A stretch of 64,000 nucleotides of DNA. Source: Saltatorellus ferox (GTDB taxonomy: Bacteria; Planctomycetota; UBA1135; GCA-002686595). Location of the stretch: the NCBI GenBank assembly GCA_007751475.1, contig CP036434.1, positions 1,984,001 to 2,048,000 of the forward strand, given 5' to 3'. Positions 15,673-25,360 of this stretch are shown piece by piece (position 1 is the first letter of the stretch; the number at the start of each line of letters is the position of its first letter). The notes under the pieces were generated by a model that saw only the letters and a program-made list of their open reading frames with translations, did not search any database and was not told the DNA's origin. The position numbers and the translations under genes are program-made.

Positions 15673-18600
15673 TTAGCGGTGGAACGCGGGGGAGTGGACG
15701 ATGCCTACGATCACCTTGCGGATGCGGCTACCGTTCGAGCGGACGTTCTGGAGGATGGCGTGGAGGTCATCCTCGTCGGTGAAGGAAACGTCGCGGCCGA
15801 GGGCATAGGCGTAAAGGTGCTCGATGACCGACAGCGCGACGTCATCGCGCGCGACGTCGAGAAGGTAGGCCTTGAGCTCGGCCAGGCCGTCGATCGCTGT
15901 GCCGTCGGGGAGCGTCGTGCTCGCGTCCACGGGTCGTCCCTTGCGCTCGGGCTCGTAGAGGCCGACGGCGCTGTAGCGCTCGAACGCGACGCCGTAGGGA
16001 TCGATGCCCGCGTGGCAGTCGCGGCAGGAGGGACTGTTCCGGTGAACCTCGAGCTGCTCCTTGAGCGTCAGCTTCTCGAAGCCGGGCGTGGTTGGATCGA
16101 GGCTCGGGACGTTCGGCGGCGGGGGAGGCGGAGGATCGCCGAGGATCCGATCCTTCAGCCAGACGGCGCGCTTGATGGGATGGGGCTGCACGCCGTCCGA
16201 GTGGCCCGCGAGGAAGGCGCCCTGGGAGAGGAGCCCGCCACGGCCCGATCCAGGGGGCAGCGCGACGGGCCGGAAGTGCGGCCCGGGCACGCCGTCGATG
16301 CCGTAGAACTCGGCGAGGTTCTGATTGAGCATCGCGAAGTCCGAGTCGATCAGCCGCGCGATGGGCAGGTCTTCCTCGATCAGGCGGTCGAGGAAGGCCA
16401 GGGTTTCCTCGCGCATGTCGCGCTTCACGAAGCGTGTGAACGCGGGATAGCGATGGGGGTCGATCGTCATCTGCTCCAGGCGATCGAGGCGCAGCCATTC
16501 CTCGGCGAACACGTCGAGGAAGCGGCGCCGCCTGGGATCTTCGAGCATGCGCTGGACCTCGGCATCGAGGTGCGTGCGCAGCTCGCCCGCGCGGGCGAGG
16601 GATAGGAGCCGTTCGTCCGGGGCGGAGTTCCAGAGGAAGTACGAGAGGCGCGACGCGAGCGACCACTCGTCGATCCGTGGGGCCTCGGTGACGTCACCAC
16701 CCGGGGCTTCTTCGCCCGCGAGGTCAGGCTCGGTGAGGAACAGGAAGCGAGGGGAGCAGAGGACCGCGATCAGGGCTTCTTTCACCGACTCCTCCAGGGT
16801 CGGGTAGTCGGCCCGGATCGATTCCCAGAACTCGACGTAGCGCTCCGTGACCTCGGGCTCCGCAGGGCGCCGGAAGGCGCGGTCCGCGAACCGACCGATC
16901 ACCCTGCGCGCGTAGTCCGAGTCGCTCTCGGCGTCGGCCCGCGGCACGAAGATGTCCGTGTGCGAGCGCGGCGGCCAGATCGGATGGTAGGGCGCTTCGA
17001 CCTCGATCGATTCGACGAGCAGCGGGGGCCCCGGCTCCTTGCGGTCCTTCACGAGGTGATCGTTCCAGAGACCCAGCAGCAGGAAGCCCGAGAGGATCTC
17101 CGCATCTCCGGATTCAGGCTCCGGGATCGGAAGGTTCTCCAGGCGCCCGTGGAACGTGTACTCACGGAACTCCCCGACGTCTCCTACGACTTCCTGGGGC
17201 TCCGCGAACGTGCGGTAGTCCATGCCGTCGTCGGTGCGCGTACCCGCGTAGACCCGCAGGGCCGGGAGGAGTTCCGCCACGCGGGCTTCCAGCTCCTCCC
17301 TCTTGCTGCTCTGTGCCACCACGAGCGGATGGTCGGATTCGATCGGCGTGAGGGCGACCTGGCTGAAGCCGGTGAAGAAGGCGCCGCCCAGGGTCATGTG
17401 CGTGCTGCCCTTCAGCAGGTAGGCGGCGCCGACGGTGGTGAGGACGCGTGACTCCTGGAGCTGGGCCTCCGACATCGTCGGACGGAGGTCGAGCGTCAGT
17501 TTGCCGATCCCGACGCGGATCGACGGCATCGCGTCGGCCGCGACCGGACGGTGAGCGAGATCGATCTGGTAAAAGCCCTCTTCCGGCACCTTGATCCCGA
17601 AGCGCGCGTGGCTGGGCTTCGTCACGTCGATCGGAACGAGCGAATCGCCTTCGTTGACGAGGTTCTTTCGCTGGTCCGTCGTGAGCGCGCGCGTGACGAT
17701 CGTGCCAGGACGCTCGACGATCTCCAGCGTGTCGGGATCCAGCTCGACCATGGGGGCTCGGTCCGGCATGTCCAGAAGGACGACCTTGGCCGAGTCCCAC
17801 ATTTGCCCGCGCGCCGCGCGCACGCGCATGGCGAGATCGCCCGCTTCCGGAAAGACGCGCTGCATCTCCAGCTTGACGTTGGGCGACGGGCCCTGCCAGG
17901 CGCCCGGCGCCACTTCCTTGTGGGGAACCGCGCCGTACAGCACCAAGCCGTCCTCCGTGACTCGGAAGCGATCCTGGGCGGATCCGCGTAGCCCGATGCT
18001 GATCTTCCGGCGCAGCGCGTCCATGGCTTTCTCTTCGGCATCGGACTTCGGCGTTCGCGGCCTCCCGTCCGCCCCCAGGATTTCGATCACGAAGTGATCC
18101 GAGTCGACCGGAACGGACTGGTAGCCGCCGGTCTCAGCGCCCACGTGACCTCGGCCTAGACCCGTTCCGATGCGCACGCGATAGCGCACGGACTCGGGTC
18201 GCTCCCCGGTGACGATCGCTTCGTCCAGCGCGGCCCGCGCGATCGCCTGGTACCCTTCGATGTGAAGCGGCGAGGCGAGCAGCACCTCGCCGTTGTTCGT
18301 GAACCCGCTCTTGGACCTGGCGTCGCCTGGCAGGCGATCGCCGAAGTTCACGCCGAGGTGCAGGAGGTCCTGGAGCGTGTTCGTGTACTGCGAGCGATTC
18401 AGGCGGCGCATGACCGGGCTGGGCGGGCCCGTGCTGGCGCGTCTGGCCGCTTCGAGGCCGTCTTCGATCCAGCTCACGAGCGCGCGGCGCTCGTCGTCGC
18501 TGAGCTGCTTCGCCTTCGAGGGCGGCATCTCCGCGCCCTGGACGACATCGAGGGCGTAGTGCCAGTCCTCTGCGTCGTAGCCCTTGACGAAGTCCGGATC

Positions 18601-18810
18601 CAGTTCGTCCAGCTGAACCCCGCCCTTCTGTTCGCCCGGGCCGTGACACCCGAAGCAGTAGGTGCTGAGGATCGGTCGGATCGTCTCCCGGTAGGTGGTC
18701 TGGAGTGTGTCCTCCAGCACGGGAGATGGGGGCCCTTCCATCACGGCGCGACCGATCGCGATGGTCGAGATCACGAGGACGGCGGCGCCCGAGGTTACGC
18801 TGGTGAGCAT
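15673..18810 (-). CDS. Planctomycete cytochrome with DUF1587/1592/1588/1585 domains
   Basis: 1045 aa. A signal peptide or anchor is followed by a class I cytochrome c-like domain with heme motif CFGCH (C52, C55, H56) and distal MPPS (about 96). Then come DUF1587 (RRLNRSQYTNTLQDLL, from about 135), a beta-rich middle of about 400 residues, DUF1592 and DUF1588 (the GGLLSQGAFLAGHSDG and HPIKRAVWLKDRIL region, with a run of prolines PPPPPPPNVP), a second CRDCH motif, and DUF1585 at the C-terminus. The large planctomycete PSCyt proteins are periplasmic and of unknown function; carbohydrate or electron-transfer roles have been suggested. It is the upstream partner of the DUF1552 gene in a two-gene operon. 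Confidence 0.92.
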   Translation of the reverse strand: MLTSVTSGAAVLVISTIAIGRAVMEGPPSPVLEDTLQTTYRETIRPILSTYCFGCHGPGEQKGGVQLDELDPDFVKGYDAEDWHYALDVVQGAEMPPSKAKQLSDDERRALVSWIEDGLEAARRASTGPPSPVMRRLNRSQYTNTLQDLLHLGVNFGDRLPGDARSKSGFTNNGEVLLASPLHIEGYQAIARAALDEAIVTGERPESVRYRVRIGTGLGRGHVGAETGGYQSVPVDSDHFVIEILGADGRPRTPKSDAEEKAMDALRRKISIGLRGSAQDRFRVTEDGLVLYGAVPHKEVAPGAWQGPSPNVKLEMQRVFPEAGDLAMRVRAARGQMWDSAKVVLLDMPDRAPMVELDPDTLEIVERPGTIVTRALTTDQRKNLVNEGDSLVPIDVTKPSHARFGIKVPEEGFYQIDLAHRPVAADAMPSIRVGIGKLTLDLRPTMSEAQLQESRVLTTVGAAYLLKGSTHMTLGGAFFTGFSQVALTPIESDHPLVVAQSSKREELEARVAELLPALRVYAGTRTDDGMDYRTFAEPQEVVGDVGEFREYTFHGRLENLPIPEPESGDAEILSGFLLLGLWNDHLVKDRKEPGPPLLVESIEVEAPYHPIWPPRSHTDIFVPRADAESDSDYARRVIGRFADRAFRRPAEPEVTERYVEFWESIRADYPTLEESVKEALIAVLCSPRFLFLTEPDLAGEEAPGGDVTEAPRIDEWSLASRLSYFLWNSAPDERLLSLARAGELRTHLDAEVQRMLEDPRRRRFLDVFAEEWLRLDRLEQMTIDPHRYPAFTRFVKRDMREETLAFLDRLIEEDLPIARLIDSDFAMLNQNLAEFYGIDGVPGPHFRPVALPPGSGRGGLLSQGAFLAGHSDGVQPHPIKRAVWLKDRILGDPPPPPPPNVPSLDPTTPGFEKLTLKEQLEVHRNSPSCRDCHAGIDPYGVAFERYSAVGLYEPERKGRPVDASTTLPDGTAIDGLAELKAYLLDVARDDVALSVIEHLYAYALGRDVSFTDEDDLHAILQNVRSNGSRIRKVIVGIVHSPAFHR

Positions 18811-18938
18811 GCGCTCATCTTAGCGGTGCCCGGGCGTGGGCCCAGGGGCTTTCGCGCATTGAGATCGACGCCTGCGCTGGTGCCGGGATTTCGCGCCTGG
18901 CGTTGGGGGCAAGACGCTCCCTGGCGCAGACCCCAGGG

Positions 18939-20693
18939 CTACAGAAACGTGATCGTCACGGCGCCCGAGAGGTTCGAGGTCGGCGCGCCGCCTGGTCCTG
19001 CGTCACGATGCCAGAACTGGAAGTTGAACGTTTCGCCGGGCTTGGCTGCGACCGCCCCGGCGCCGCCTGCGGAGGGCAGGGGGATGCTCGTGTTATCCAG
19101 CAGGAAGCCCAGCTCGCCGGAGGAGGAGCTGATGCCGATCGAAGCGGAGTAGCGTCCGATGTTCGTGCTGGCGATACAGAGCGTGCCCACGCCACCGCCG
19201 ACCCCCGCGGCGATGTTGAAGTCGGGGCTGACGAGGAAGTAGCCCAGGACGTTCGGCGGCAATTGCGTGACCTCCAAGGCGACGTCGTTGGCGACCGCGG
19301 AGTAGCCGCTCTGGCTCCATGCTTCCAGAACGGAGCCCACGCCCGAAGAGTTGAGCTGGCCGAGGCAGAGGACGCCGCCGTTCGCGGCGACTCGTCGGAA
19401 GACGCGTACCTTTCCACTGATGAGGCTGGTTCCGCTGGCGAGCGAGGCGCCCGCTGCGAAGTTGGCGAACCCATCGCCGTTGGCGTCGCCGATGATGCAC
19501 GCGCCCGAGCCCAGGCCGTCGCGATCCGCTGCGCCGGTGATCCGGAACAGGCGCCTGCCGTCGAACCCGCTGTAGCCGTAGAGCGCACCGCGCGCCAGGC
19601 CATTTGCAGCGCCCTTGGCCGTGGGGGCTCCGACGACGAAGTCAGGCAGGCCATCGCCGTCTATGTCTCCGCCGCTGCCGATCGAGCTTCCGAACCCGGA
19701 AGGGAGCGGCAGGCCCGCGCGGTCCGACCAACGACGAAGGACCGTGCCGTCTGCACCGGAGAAGATGTACGCGGCGCCGTCCTTCGGCTCCAGGATGGAC
19801 GCGTCGGGGGCGCCCGCCAGGATGTCGAGGATTCCGTCGCCGTCGAAGTCGCCTGCGGGCGCCACGGCGGCACCCAGTCGCGAGAGAGGGTCACCGTCCG
19901 TGAGGGTCAAGAGCGGTGCGCCGTCGAACCCCGAGAAGACTCGAACGCACGATGGGCACGAACCGAGGAGTCCGTCCGGCGAGCCCACGAGCACGTCGGG
20001 GACACCGTCACCGTCGAGGTCGCCGAATTCGGAAACGGCCGCGCCGAGGCGCTCGCCGCCCACGCCGAAGTAGGTGCGGATCGGCTGGCCCGTGGCGCCC
20101 GAGTAGATCCTGGCGAAGCCGCGCGAGTTGGCCGCGCGCGGGGAGCCGATGACGATGTCGTCACGGCCATCGCCGTTCACATCACCCACGCCGCTCACGG
20201 CTCGGCCGAAGTCCTCGTTGATCTGGGCTTCTACCCAGCGGTGGATCAGTGATCCATCGGCCCCCGAAAACGCGTAGACGCTCCCGAAGATCGGAGCGGT
20301 TGGATCGGGGTTGGGTGAGCCGACCAGAAGATCGGGGAACCCGTCTCCGTCGAGGTCGCCCGCAGCGTCGAGTGCCGCGCCGAAATGCGTTTCGGCGCTC
20401 GACTGTCCGCGCAGCTCATGGAGGACCGAGCCATCGCGACCGGAGAGGACCCGGACGTACGTGGGGGAGCCCGTGCCCAAGGCGCCTGCGAGTGAGGCGG
20501 CCATCACATCGGCGTGACCGTCTTGGTTCACGTCGCCCGCAGGACTCACCCTGGCACCGAAGGAATCGAGCGGGCCGCTGCCGGACACTTCGAAGACATC
20601 GGTGGTCTGGATCGTGCCGGACTGGGCTCCCCACGCCGTGGTACAGAGGAGAAGCGCTTGGAACGCGGCCGTCATCGGAAGTCGCGGAGGCAT
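18939..20693 (-). CDS. Secreted FG-GAP (integrin-alpha-like) protein with shared C-terminal module
   Basis: 584 aa from ATG 20693, which starts a compact signal peptide (MTAAFQALLLCTTAWGAQ follows at the next Met). An upstream TTG at 20726 is less likely. About seven FG-GAP repeats each carry a calcium-loop pattern such as GDLDGDGFPDLLVGSP or GDVNGDGRDDIVIGSP, DxDxDG type, so calcium binding is well supported. Between repeats are VYAFSGADGSLIHRW-type segments. The C-terminal 140 residues (from VLCLGQLNSSG) are the module shared with the genes at 12509, 35542 and 53798. Presumably surface or extracellular. It has no close partner gene; the upstream gap 20694-20921 shows nothing but a likely divergent promoter region. 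Confidence 0.85.
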   Translation of the reverse strand: MPPRLPMTAAFQALLLCTTAWGAQSGTIQTTDVFEVSGSGPLDSFGARVSPAGDVNQDGHADVMAASLAGALGTGSPTYVRVLSGRDGSVLHELRGQSSAETHFGAALDAAGDLDGDGFPDLLVGSPNPDPTAPIFGSVYAFSGADGSLIHRWVEAQINEDFGRAVSGVGDVNGDGRDDIVIGSPRAANSRGFARIYSGATGQPIRTYFGVGGERLGAAVSEFGDLDGDGVPDVLVGSPDGLLGSCPSCVRVFSGFDGAPLLTLTDGDPLSRLGAAVAPAGDFDGDGILDILAGAPDASILEPKDGAAYIFSGADGTVLRRWSDRAGLPLPSGFGSSIGSGGDIDGDGLPDFVVGAPTAKGAANGLARGALYGYSGFDGRRLFRITGAADRDGLGSGACIIGDANGDGFANFAAGASLASGTSLISGKVRVFRRVAANGGVLCLGQLNSSGVGSVLEAWSQSGYSAVANDVALEVTQLPPNVLGYFLVSPDFNIAAGVGGGVGTLCIASTNIGRYSASIGISSSSGELGFLLDNTSIPLPSAGGAGAVAAKPGETFNFQFWHRDAGPGGAPTSNLSGAVTITFL

Positions 20694-20921
20694 GAAGCGA
20701 GGCTGGGGAAAGAAAGAGGCGGGCAATATGTCGAGCGGAGGTGAGAGACCGCGATTGTAACCGGCCTGAGAAAAGCACAGGTTCGTGGGTCACGGGTGTG
20801 TCTCTGGATCGTTCAACCGGTCCCCTGATGGCTCCCAGAGGCCGATTTCCTCCCGCAGGCTCTGTGCTCTGAAGGAAACGGTCCGGGCCTACGTTCTCCC
20901 CGCCACTCCTCCCTCGACCCC

Positions 20922-23186
20922 ATGAATCTCCTCTCGACCCCCTCCAGCACTGCCCGCCAACCCCAGGCCCTCCGTGCTCCGGCCCTCCGCGTTCGGGCTC
21001 TCCGTGCTCGGGCCGGCCTGGTCCTGGCCGCCGCAGCCTCCTCCGTCCTGGTCGTCTCTTGCAGCAGCGACGACAGCGACTCGACGCCCCCGCCCGTCCC
21101 GAACACCTCGACCGCGTTCACGGCGTCCCTCGACCGTGCCCAGACCACCAACAATGCGACCGTGGGCGCCGCGGTGCGCGTGACCGTGCGCAATGAGGCG
21201 CCGATCCTCGGCACCTATCAGACTCCGGTCTGGATCGGCTTGCACGACGGCACGTTCGATCTCTTCGACGATGGCGTCGCGGCTTCCGCTTCCCTCGAGA
21301 GGCTCGCCGAAGACGGCGACACCGCCTTCGTGATGGCGGACTTCGATGGGGCATCGGGCACCTACGACCAGGCGCTCATCACCGGCACGTTCGGGCCGGT
21401 GGACGGACCGTTCCCGCCCAGGGAAGTCGCTTCGACGACGTTCCGCGTGGACCCCGCCGCTCCGGAATCGCGCTTCCTGTCGTTCGCTTCGATGGTCATC
21501 CCGAGCAACGACGCGTTCGTGGCCAACGACGACCCGATGGCGCACCGGATCTTCAGCGACGTCGGCGACTTCGTCGGCGCCGGGTTCACGATTGCTGGAA
21601 CGGGCGTGCTGGACGCTGGCACCGAGGTCAACGACGAGATGACCTCGTCCACGGCGTTCTTCGGCCAGTCGACGGCGAACACAGGCGCCGACGAGAATGC
21701 CAGCATCGGCAGCCACGTGGGCTACCAGCTGGCCGGGCCCATCCTCTCCGACCCGATGTTCGCTGGCGCGGATTTCGCCCGCGCCAGCGGCTACAACGTC
21801 CTCAGCGTCGAAATCGACGACGTCAGCTCGTCGATCGCCGAGCCGACGGGATCCGCCATCGCAACGCTCGACGAACCGAACCTCATGCTGACCTTCAGCC
21901 TGAGCGTGGCGAACCTCAGCGGCCCGGCGACGCTGCTTCACCTGCATCGTGGTGACGTTGGAGTCGCAGGCGCTGTGGAGGTCGACCTCATGCCCTTCAT
22001 CGACGTCAACGAAGGGGGCTTGACCACGGCAAGCGGCACCGTGGCGATCACCGCCAGCCAGCTCCAGGCCATGCGCGACGGCAACCTCTACTTCAACCTG
22101 CACACCGCCATGAACCCGGCCGGTGAGGTCCGAGGGCAGGTCCGCGCCAACAATGCCGCCACGGCTCCACTGACGACGGCCGCCAACGTGGCGACGCCGA
22201 TCCTGGGTGAGACCGTACGTTTCACCGTTCAGAACGCGGCTCCGGCGATGGGAACCTTCCAGACTCCGGTCTGGCTCGGGTTCCACGACGGTACGTTCGA
22301 CATGTTCGACGTCGGCGCGATGGCGAGCGCGGACCTGGAGGTTCTCGCCGAGGACGGCGACGCTGGACCGCTCGGCACCGCCCTGGCCACGGCGGTGACA
22401 GGCTCCTTCGCCACCACGCTCATGGGCGCGGCCGGTCCGATTGCGCCGGGTGAACTCGTCACGTGGTCCCGTCGCTTCGATCCCAACGACGCGGCGACCC
22501 GGTATCTCTCCTGGGCCACGATGATCCTGCCGAGCAACGACGCCTTCCTCGCCAACGACGGTCCGACGGATCATGAGCTCTTCAACCTGGCCATCTTCAG
22601 CGGGACGGACTTCACGGTCGCCGCGGGTGATGCGCTCGACGCTGGCACCGAGATGAACGACGAGGACGAACTGAACGTGCCGTTCCTCGGCGCGGCGACC
22701 ACGCCGGGTGCGGGGACGGTCACGATGGACAACATCACGGGACACCCGGGCTACATGACGAACGGACCGATCCTGATGGATCCGATGTTCGCCAACGCCG
22801 ACTTCGCCACGACGACGGGCTACGAGTTCCTCCGCGTCGCGATCTCTTCCGAGACCCCGACGATCCCCGCCAGCGGCGTGGTTTCGATCCGGTTGAGCGG
22901 TACGACGGCGACGATCGACGCTTCGGCGTTCCATCTCAGTGGTTCCGCCACCGCCATCGAACTGCGGGATGCGGCCGCCGGTGCGGTGGGCCCGGTCGTC
23001 CAGGACCTCACGGGCGACGTGGACGTGAACTCGAACGGTACGATGCAGATCACGACGACCTTCCAGACGGATCAGACGTTCCGCGACGCGCTGAGCGCCG
23101 GGACGATCTACTTCCAGGTGAGGACCGCGCTGAACCCTGCCGGCGAGCTGCGCGGTCAGGTCACCGTGGCGCCGCCGCGGTCGTAG
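20922..23186 (+). CDS. Lipoprotein with duplicated Spondin_N-CHRD domain pairs
   Basis: 754 aa. A long Arg-rich n-region precedes a hydrophobic segment and lipobox LVVSC with Cys47 as lipidation site. The mature protein is two tandem copies of one architecture. First copy: Spondin_N-type domain about residues 62-225 (TPVWIGLHDGTFDLFD, ASLERLAEDGD) and a CHRD domain about 290-405 (LLHLHRGDVGVAGAV ... LYFNLHTAMNPAGEVRGQV). Second copy: Spondin_N about 415-590 and CHRD about 640-750, ending in LNPAGELRGQV. In animals these domains are extracellular matrix modules; in bacteria both occur on secreted proteins of unknown ligand. The cell surface or outer-membrane lumen is the expected location. The two copies have diverged clearly, so the duplication is not recent. 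Confidence 0.88.
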   Translation: MNLLSTPSSTARQPQALRAPALRVRALRARAGLVLAAAASSVLVVSCSSDDSDSTPPPVPNTSTAFTASLDRAQTTNNATVGAAVRVTVRNEAPILGTYQTPVWIGLHDGTFDLFDDGVAASASLERLAEDGDTAFVMADFDGASGTYDQALITGTFGPVDGPFPPREVASTTFRVDPAAPESRFLSFASMVIPSNDAFVANDDPMAHRIFSDVGDFVGAGFTIAGTGVLDAGTEVNDEMTSSTAFFGQSTANTGADENASIGSHVGYQLAGPILSDPMFAGADFARASGYNVLSVEIDDVSSSIAEPTGSAIATLDEPNLMLTFSLSVANLSGPATLLHLHRGDVGVAGAVEVDLMPFIDVNEGGLTTASGTVAITASQLQAMRDGNLYFNLHTAMNPAGEVRGQVRANNAATAPLTTAANVATPILGETVRFTVQNAAPAMGTFQTPVWLGFHDGTFDMFDVGAMASADLEVLAEDGDAGPLGTALATAVTGSFATTLMGAAGPIAPGELVTWSRRFDPNDAATRYLSWATMILPSNDAFLANDGPTDHELFNLAIFSGTDFTVAAGDALDAGTEMNDEDELNVPFLGAATTPGAGTVTMDNITGHPGYMTNGPILMDPMFANADFATTTGYEFLRVAISSETPTIPASGVVSIRLSGTTATIDASAFHLSGSATAIELRDAAAGAVGPVVQDLTGDVDVNSNGTMQITTTFQTDQTFRDALSAGTIYFQVRTALNPAGELRGQVTVAPPRS

Positions 23187-23199
23187 GTCCGTGAGAGGA

Positions 23200-23237
23200 A
23201 GCCGGGGAAGGATGCGTTAGCGGATTCTTCCCCGGCT
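23200..23237. terminator. Terminator-like hairpin between convergent genes
   Basis: AGCCGGGGAA (23200-23209) pairs with TTCCCCGGCT (23228-23237), and adjacent bases extend the stem imperfectly. It lies 14 bp after the Spondin/CHRD stop and overlaps the stop codon of the convergent AlgX-like gene. No U-tract. Confidence 0.5.
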
Positions 23238-25124
23238 CAGCGTCCTTCCTCGCAGTCTCTTCAGCACGAGCCCGCCATGGACGCCCGTCACGCGGACCCA
23301 CTCCAGCGATCCCCCTGTCCATTCGCCCAGGCTCAGCACCGCCCAGGTGCCCGTCGAATTCGGAAAGGCCCGCGAGAGCGATCGCTCTCCCGCGGCGGTC
23401 GATCCCCCGAGTTCGACCGTCACGTTGGCCCTCGCCTGACCCGGCCCCGCCCGATCCGGCCCCGCCTCGCCGGACCAGTCGACCAGAAGAACGTCGCCGG
23501 CGATCACGTCGGCGCCGAGGTCCCGGGACTCCCAGATCACATTCGAATTTCCCCCGTCGACGCGCTTCGGGGCTTCGAGCGTGAGACTGCCCACGTGGTC
23601 GATCACGACTTCCACCCCGAGCCGCGCTGCGTGGGCGCCCGCGTCCGTGCCGAACAGCTGGACCTGTCCGCTCCACTCCCTTCCTTCGAGGATCGGCACC
23701 CACGCGGTGCCGCCGCCCGCTTCGAACTCGATTGGGATGTCCATCGCTGCGGTCCGGACGCTCCACCGGGAAAGCGTCTCGGAGTCCACGTCCACTCGCA
23801 GCTGCACGACGCCATCGCCGCTGGAGAGAATCGAACCCGGAGCCAGGGCGCCCCGTAGCCGGGGACCCTTCTGCGCGACGCCTGCATCGCGGTACACCGG
23901 ACGCGAGGGCAGCACGCTCGCCGATGCGTGGCCGAGATCGAGCCGCTGGACGATCGATCCGAGCGAGCGCGTGACCTCCGGTCGGCGACGGAAAGCATCG
24001 GCGACCTGGAACACGGGGAATTCCAGGAGCAGGACGCGAGGCAGGGAACTCTCATGCTTCCAGCGCTGGAGGAGGATCTCCACGGGCTCGGTGAAGGCCG
24101 CGCCGTCCGAGGCCACCTTGACCACGGGCGCCTGAAGCTCCTGCACGACGAGCGGATGGAGCGCGAGGTGCCCGGTGAAGCTCGTACCTGCCAGCGCGAC
24201 GTCGATGGGTGCACTGCCGGGTGCGCCGGGACCGGCGAGCCCTTGACGGAGTTCCTCGGAGGCCAGGCGGACGCGGTTCAGCGGAGCATCGTTGACGTGG
24301 TTCCACGCCGACAGCCCAGGCCAGAGGGAGTGGCCTCGGTAGAAGCCTGCGAAGCGAAGCAGCGCACCGGGCCCCGGTTCCCGGGTGCGAACGAGTTCGA
24401 TGGGCCCGAGGTCCCCACGAAGATCGGGGAACCGAGCTCCGATGGCCCGGGCCGCGGCTTCCTGGCCACCGACTTCCCAGTGCGTGTCGAGGCGCATGTA
24501 GAGCTGCTCGGGAGCCATTCCGTCCCAGGCGCTCAGCAGGTCGATCGTGGGAGCGCCTCCGTCGCGAAGTCGCGCGATGACCTCGGCGTCGAATTGTGGC
24601 TGCGGTGTGAATCCCCTCGGCAATCGCGCCGAGCAGGCGACGGACTTTCGGGGGATGGGGAGAAAGCGGAGATCACAGTCGTGGTGCGCCAGCCTTCGCC
24701 GCAGCCCGAGCAGGGTGTTCGCGGCGACGGCGGGTGCCTCTCGCAGCGTTCGGGGGTCGAACGCCGCTCGCCGCCGGAGGAATAGCCAGCCGTCGCTCCC
24801 TGTCACAAGATCCTTCTTGACCGAGTCGCCCAGCCCGAGCATCGCCAGGGACCACCACGGCCCGAGCGTGACGCGCACGCGCGAACGAGTGCTCGTCTCC
24901 TTCTCGATCCATCGAGCGAGCGAGCCATCTCGCAAGGTCTGTCGCCGCTGGGCCGCCGCGTACTCCGCTTTCTCCTGGCCGACGAGTCGGGGCGGAGGGA
25001 TGGGCCAGACGCGATCGACGAACGCGGTGGCAGCGAGAATCAGGATCGAGAGAATCGCCGTCGCCGTGGGCCATCGCGAGCGAAGGCTCTCGGGCGCGGT
25101 CGTGGGGCGGATCAGCTCTTCCAT
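23217..25124 (-). CDS. AlgX/AlgJ-like membrane-anchored SGNH hydrolase-fold protein
   Basis: 635 aa. A single N-terminal membrane segment (about residues 20-37) is followed by an AlgX/AlgJ/DHHW-like domain. Visible family marks are VTGSDGWLFLRR (about 108-119), the DTHWEVGG motif (about 212-219), which carries the Asp-His pair, and a later AGTSFTGHL segment that matches the position of the GxS nucleophile block. Such proteins O-acetylate exported polysaccharides such as alginate together with an AlgI-type MBOAT transferase. No AlgI homologue is in this window, so the acetyl donor partner must be elsewhere or absent. The C-terminal 200 residues are a beta-rich region, perhaps carbohydrate-binding. 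Periplasmic location is inferred. Confidence 0.7.
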   Translation of the reverse strand: MEELIRPTTAPESLRSRWPTATAILSILILAATAFVDRVWPIPPPRLVGQEKAEYAAAQRRQTLRDGSLARWIEKETSTRSRVRVTLGPWWSLAMLGLGDSVKKDLVTGSDGWLFLRRRAAFDPRTLREAPAVAANTLLGLRRRLAHHDCDLRFLPIPRKSVACSARLPRGFTPQPQFDAEVIARLRDGGAPTIDLLSAWDGMAPEQLYMRLDTHWEVGGQEAAARAIGARFPDLRGDLGPIELVRTREPGPGALLRFAGFYRGHSLWPGLSAWNHVNDAPLNRVRLASEELRQGLAGPGAPGSAPIDVALAGTSFTGHLALHPLVVQELQAPVVKVASDGAAFTEPVEILLQRWKHESSLPRVLLLEFPVFQVADAFRRRPEVTRSLGSIVQRLDLGHASASVLPSRPVYRDAGVAQKGPRLRGALAPGSILSSGDGVVQLRVDVDSETLSRWSVRTAAMDIPIEFEAGGGTAWVPILEGREWSGQVQLFGTDAGAHAARLGVEVVIDHVGSLTLEAPKRVDGGNSNVIWESRDLGADVIAGDVLLVDWSGEAGPDRAGPGQARANVTVELGGSTAAGERSLSRAFPNSTGTWAVLSLGEWTGGSLEWVRVTGVHGGLVLKRLRGRTLSRGRIR

Positions 25125-25159
25125 GGTGCGCCTCCGGCGCGCCGGAATTAGACCATGGG

Positions 25160-25360
25160 AGCCCCGGCTTCGCCGTCACGTCGCTCGCTCTACCCGTTCC
25201 CCAAGAGACTCTTTCCATCCTGCTTCGGGAGGGAGACCCGGTCTCGGCCGATGGAAGCCGGATACTGCTGGAGGCCACGGTCTACAACGACGGCGTCGAT
25301 CAAGACGTCGTGATCGACGCCGTCTTCGACCGGGAACGAACTACTGCGCTCCGTTCGTGA
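25160..25360 (+). pseudogene. Possible gene remnant with coding-like codon use
   Basis: In the 216-bp gap between the AlgX-like and DUF2892 genes one plus-strand frame reads protein-like and GC3-rich, including LSILLREGDPVSADGS and VYNDGVDQDVVIDAVFD, and ends at TGA 25358-25360 inside the 3' end of the DUF2892 gene. No ATG or GTG start is available in this frame within the gap, and the frame stays open into the antisense of the AlgX-like gene. It may be the decayed end of a lost gene. The start coordinate is arbitrary and marks where coding character becomes visible. Confidence 0.25.
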
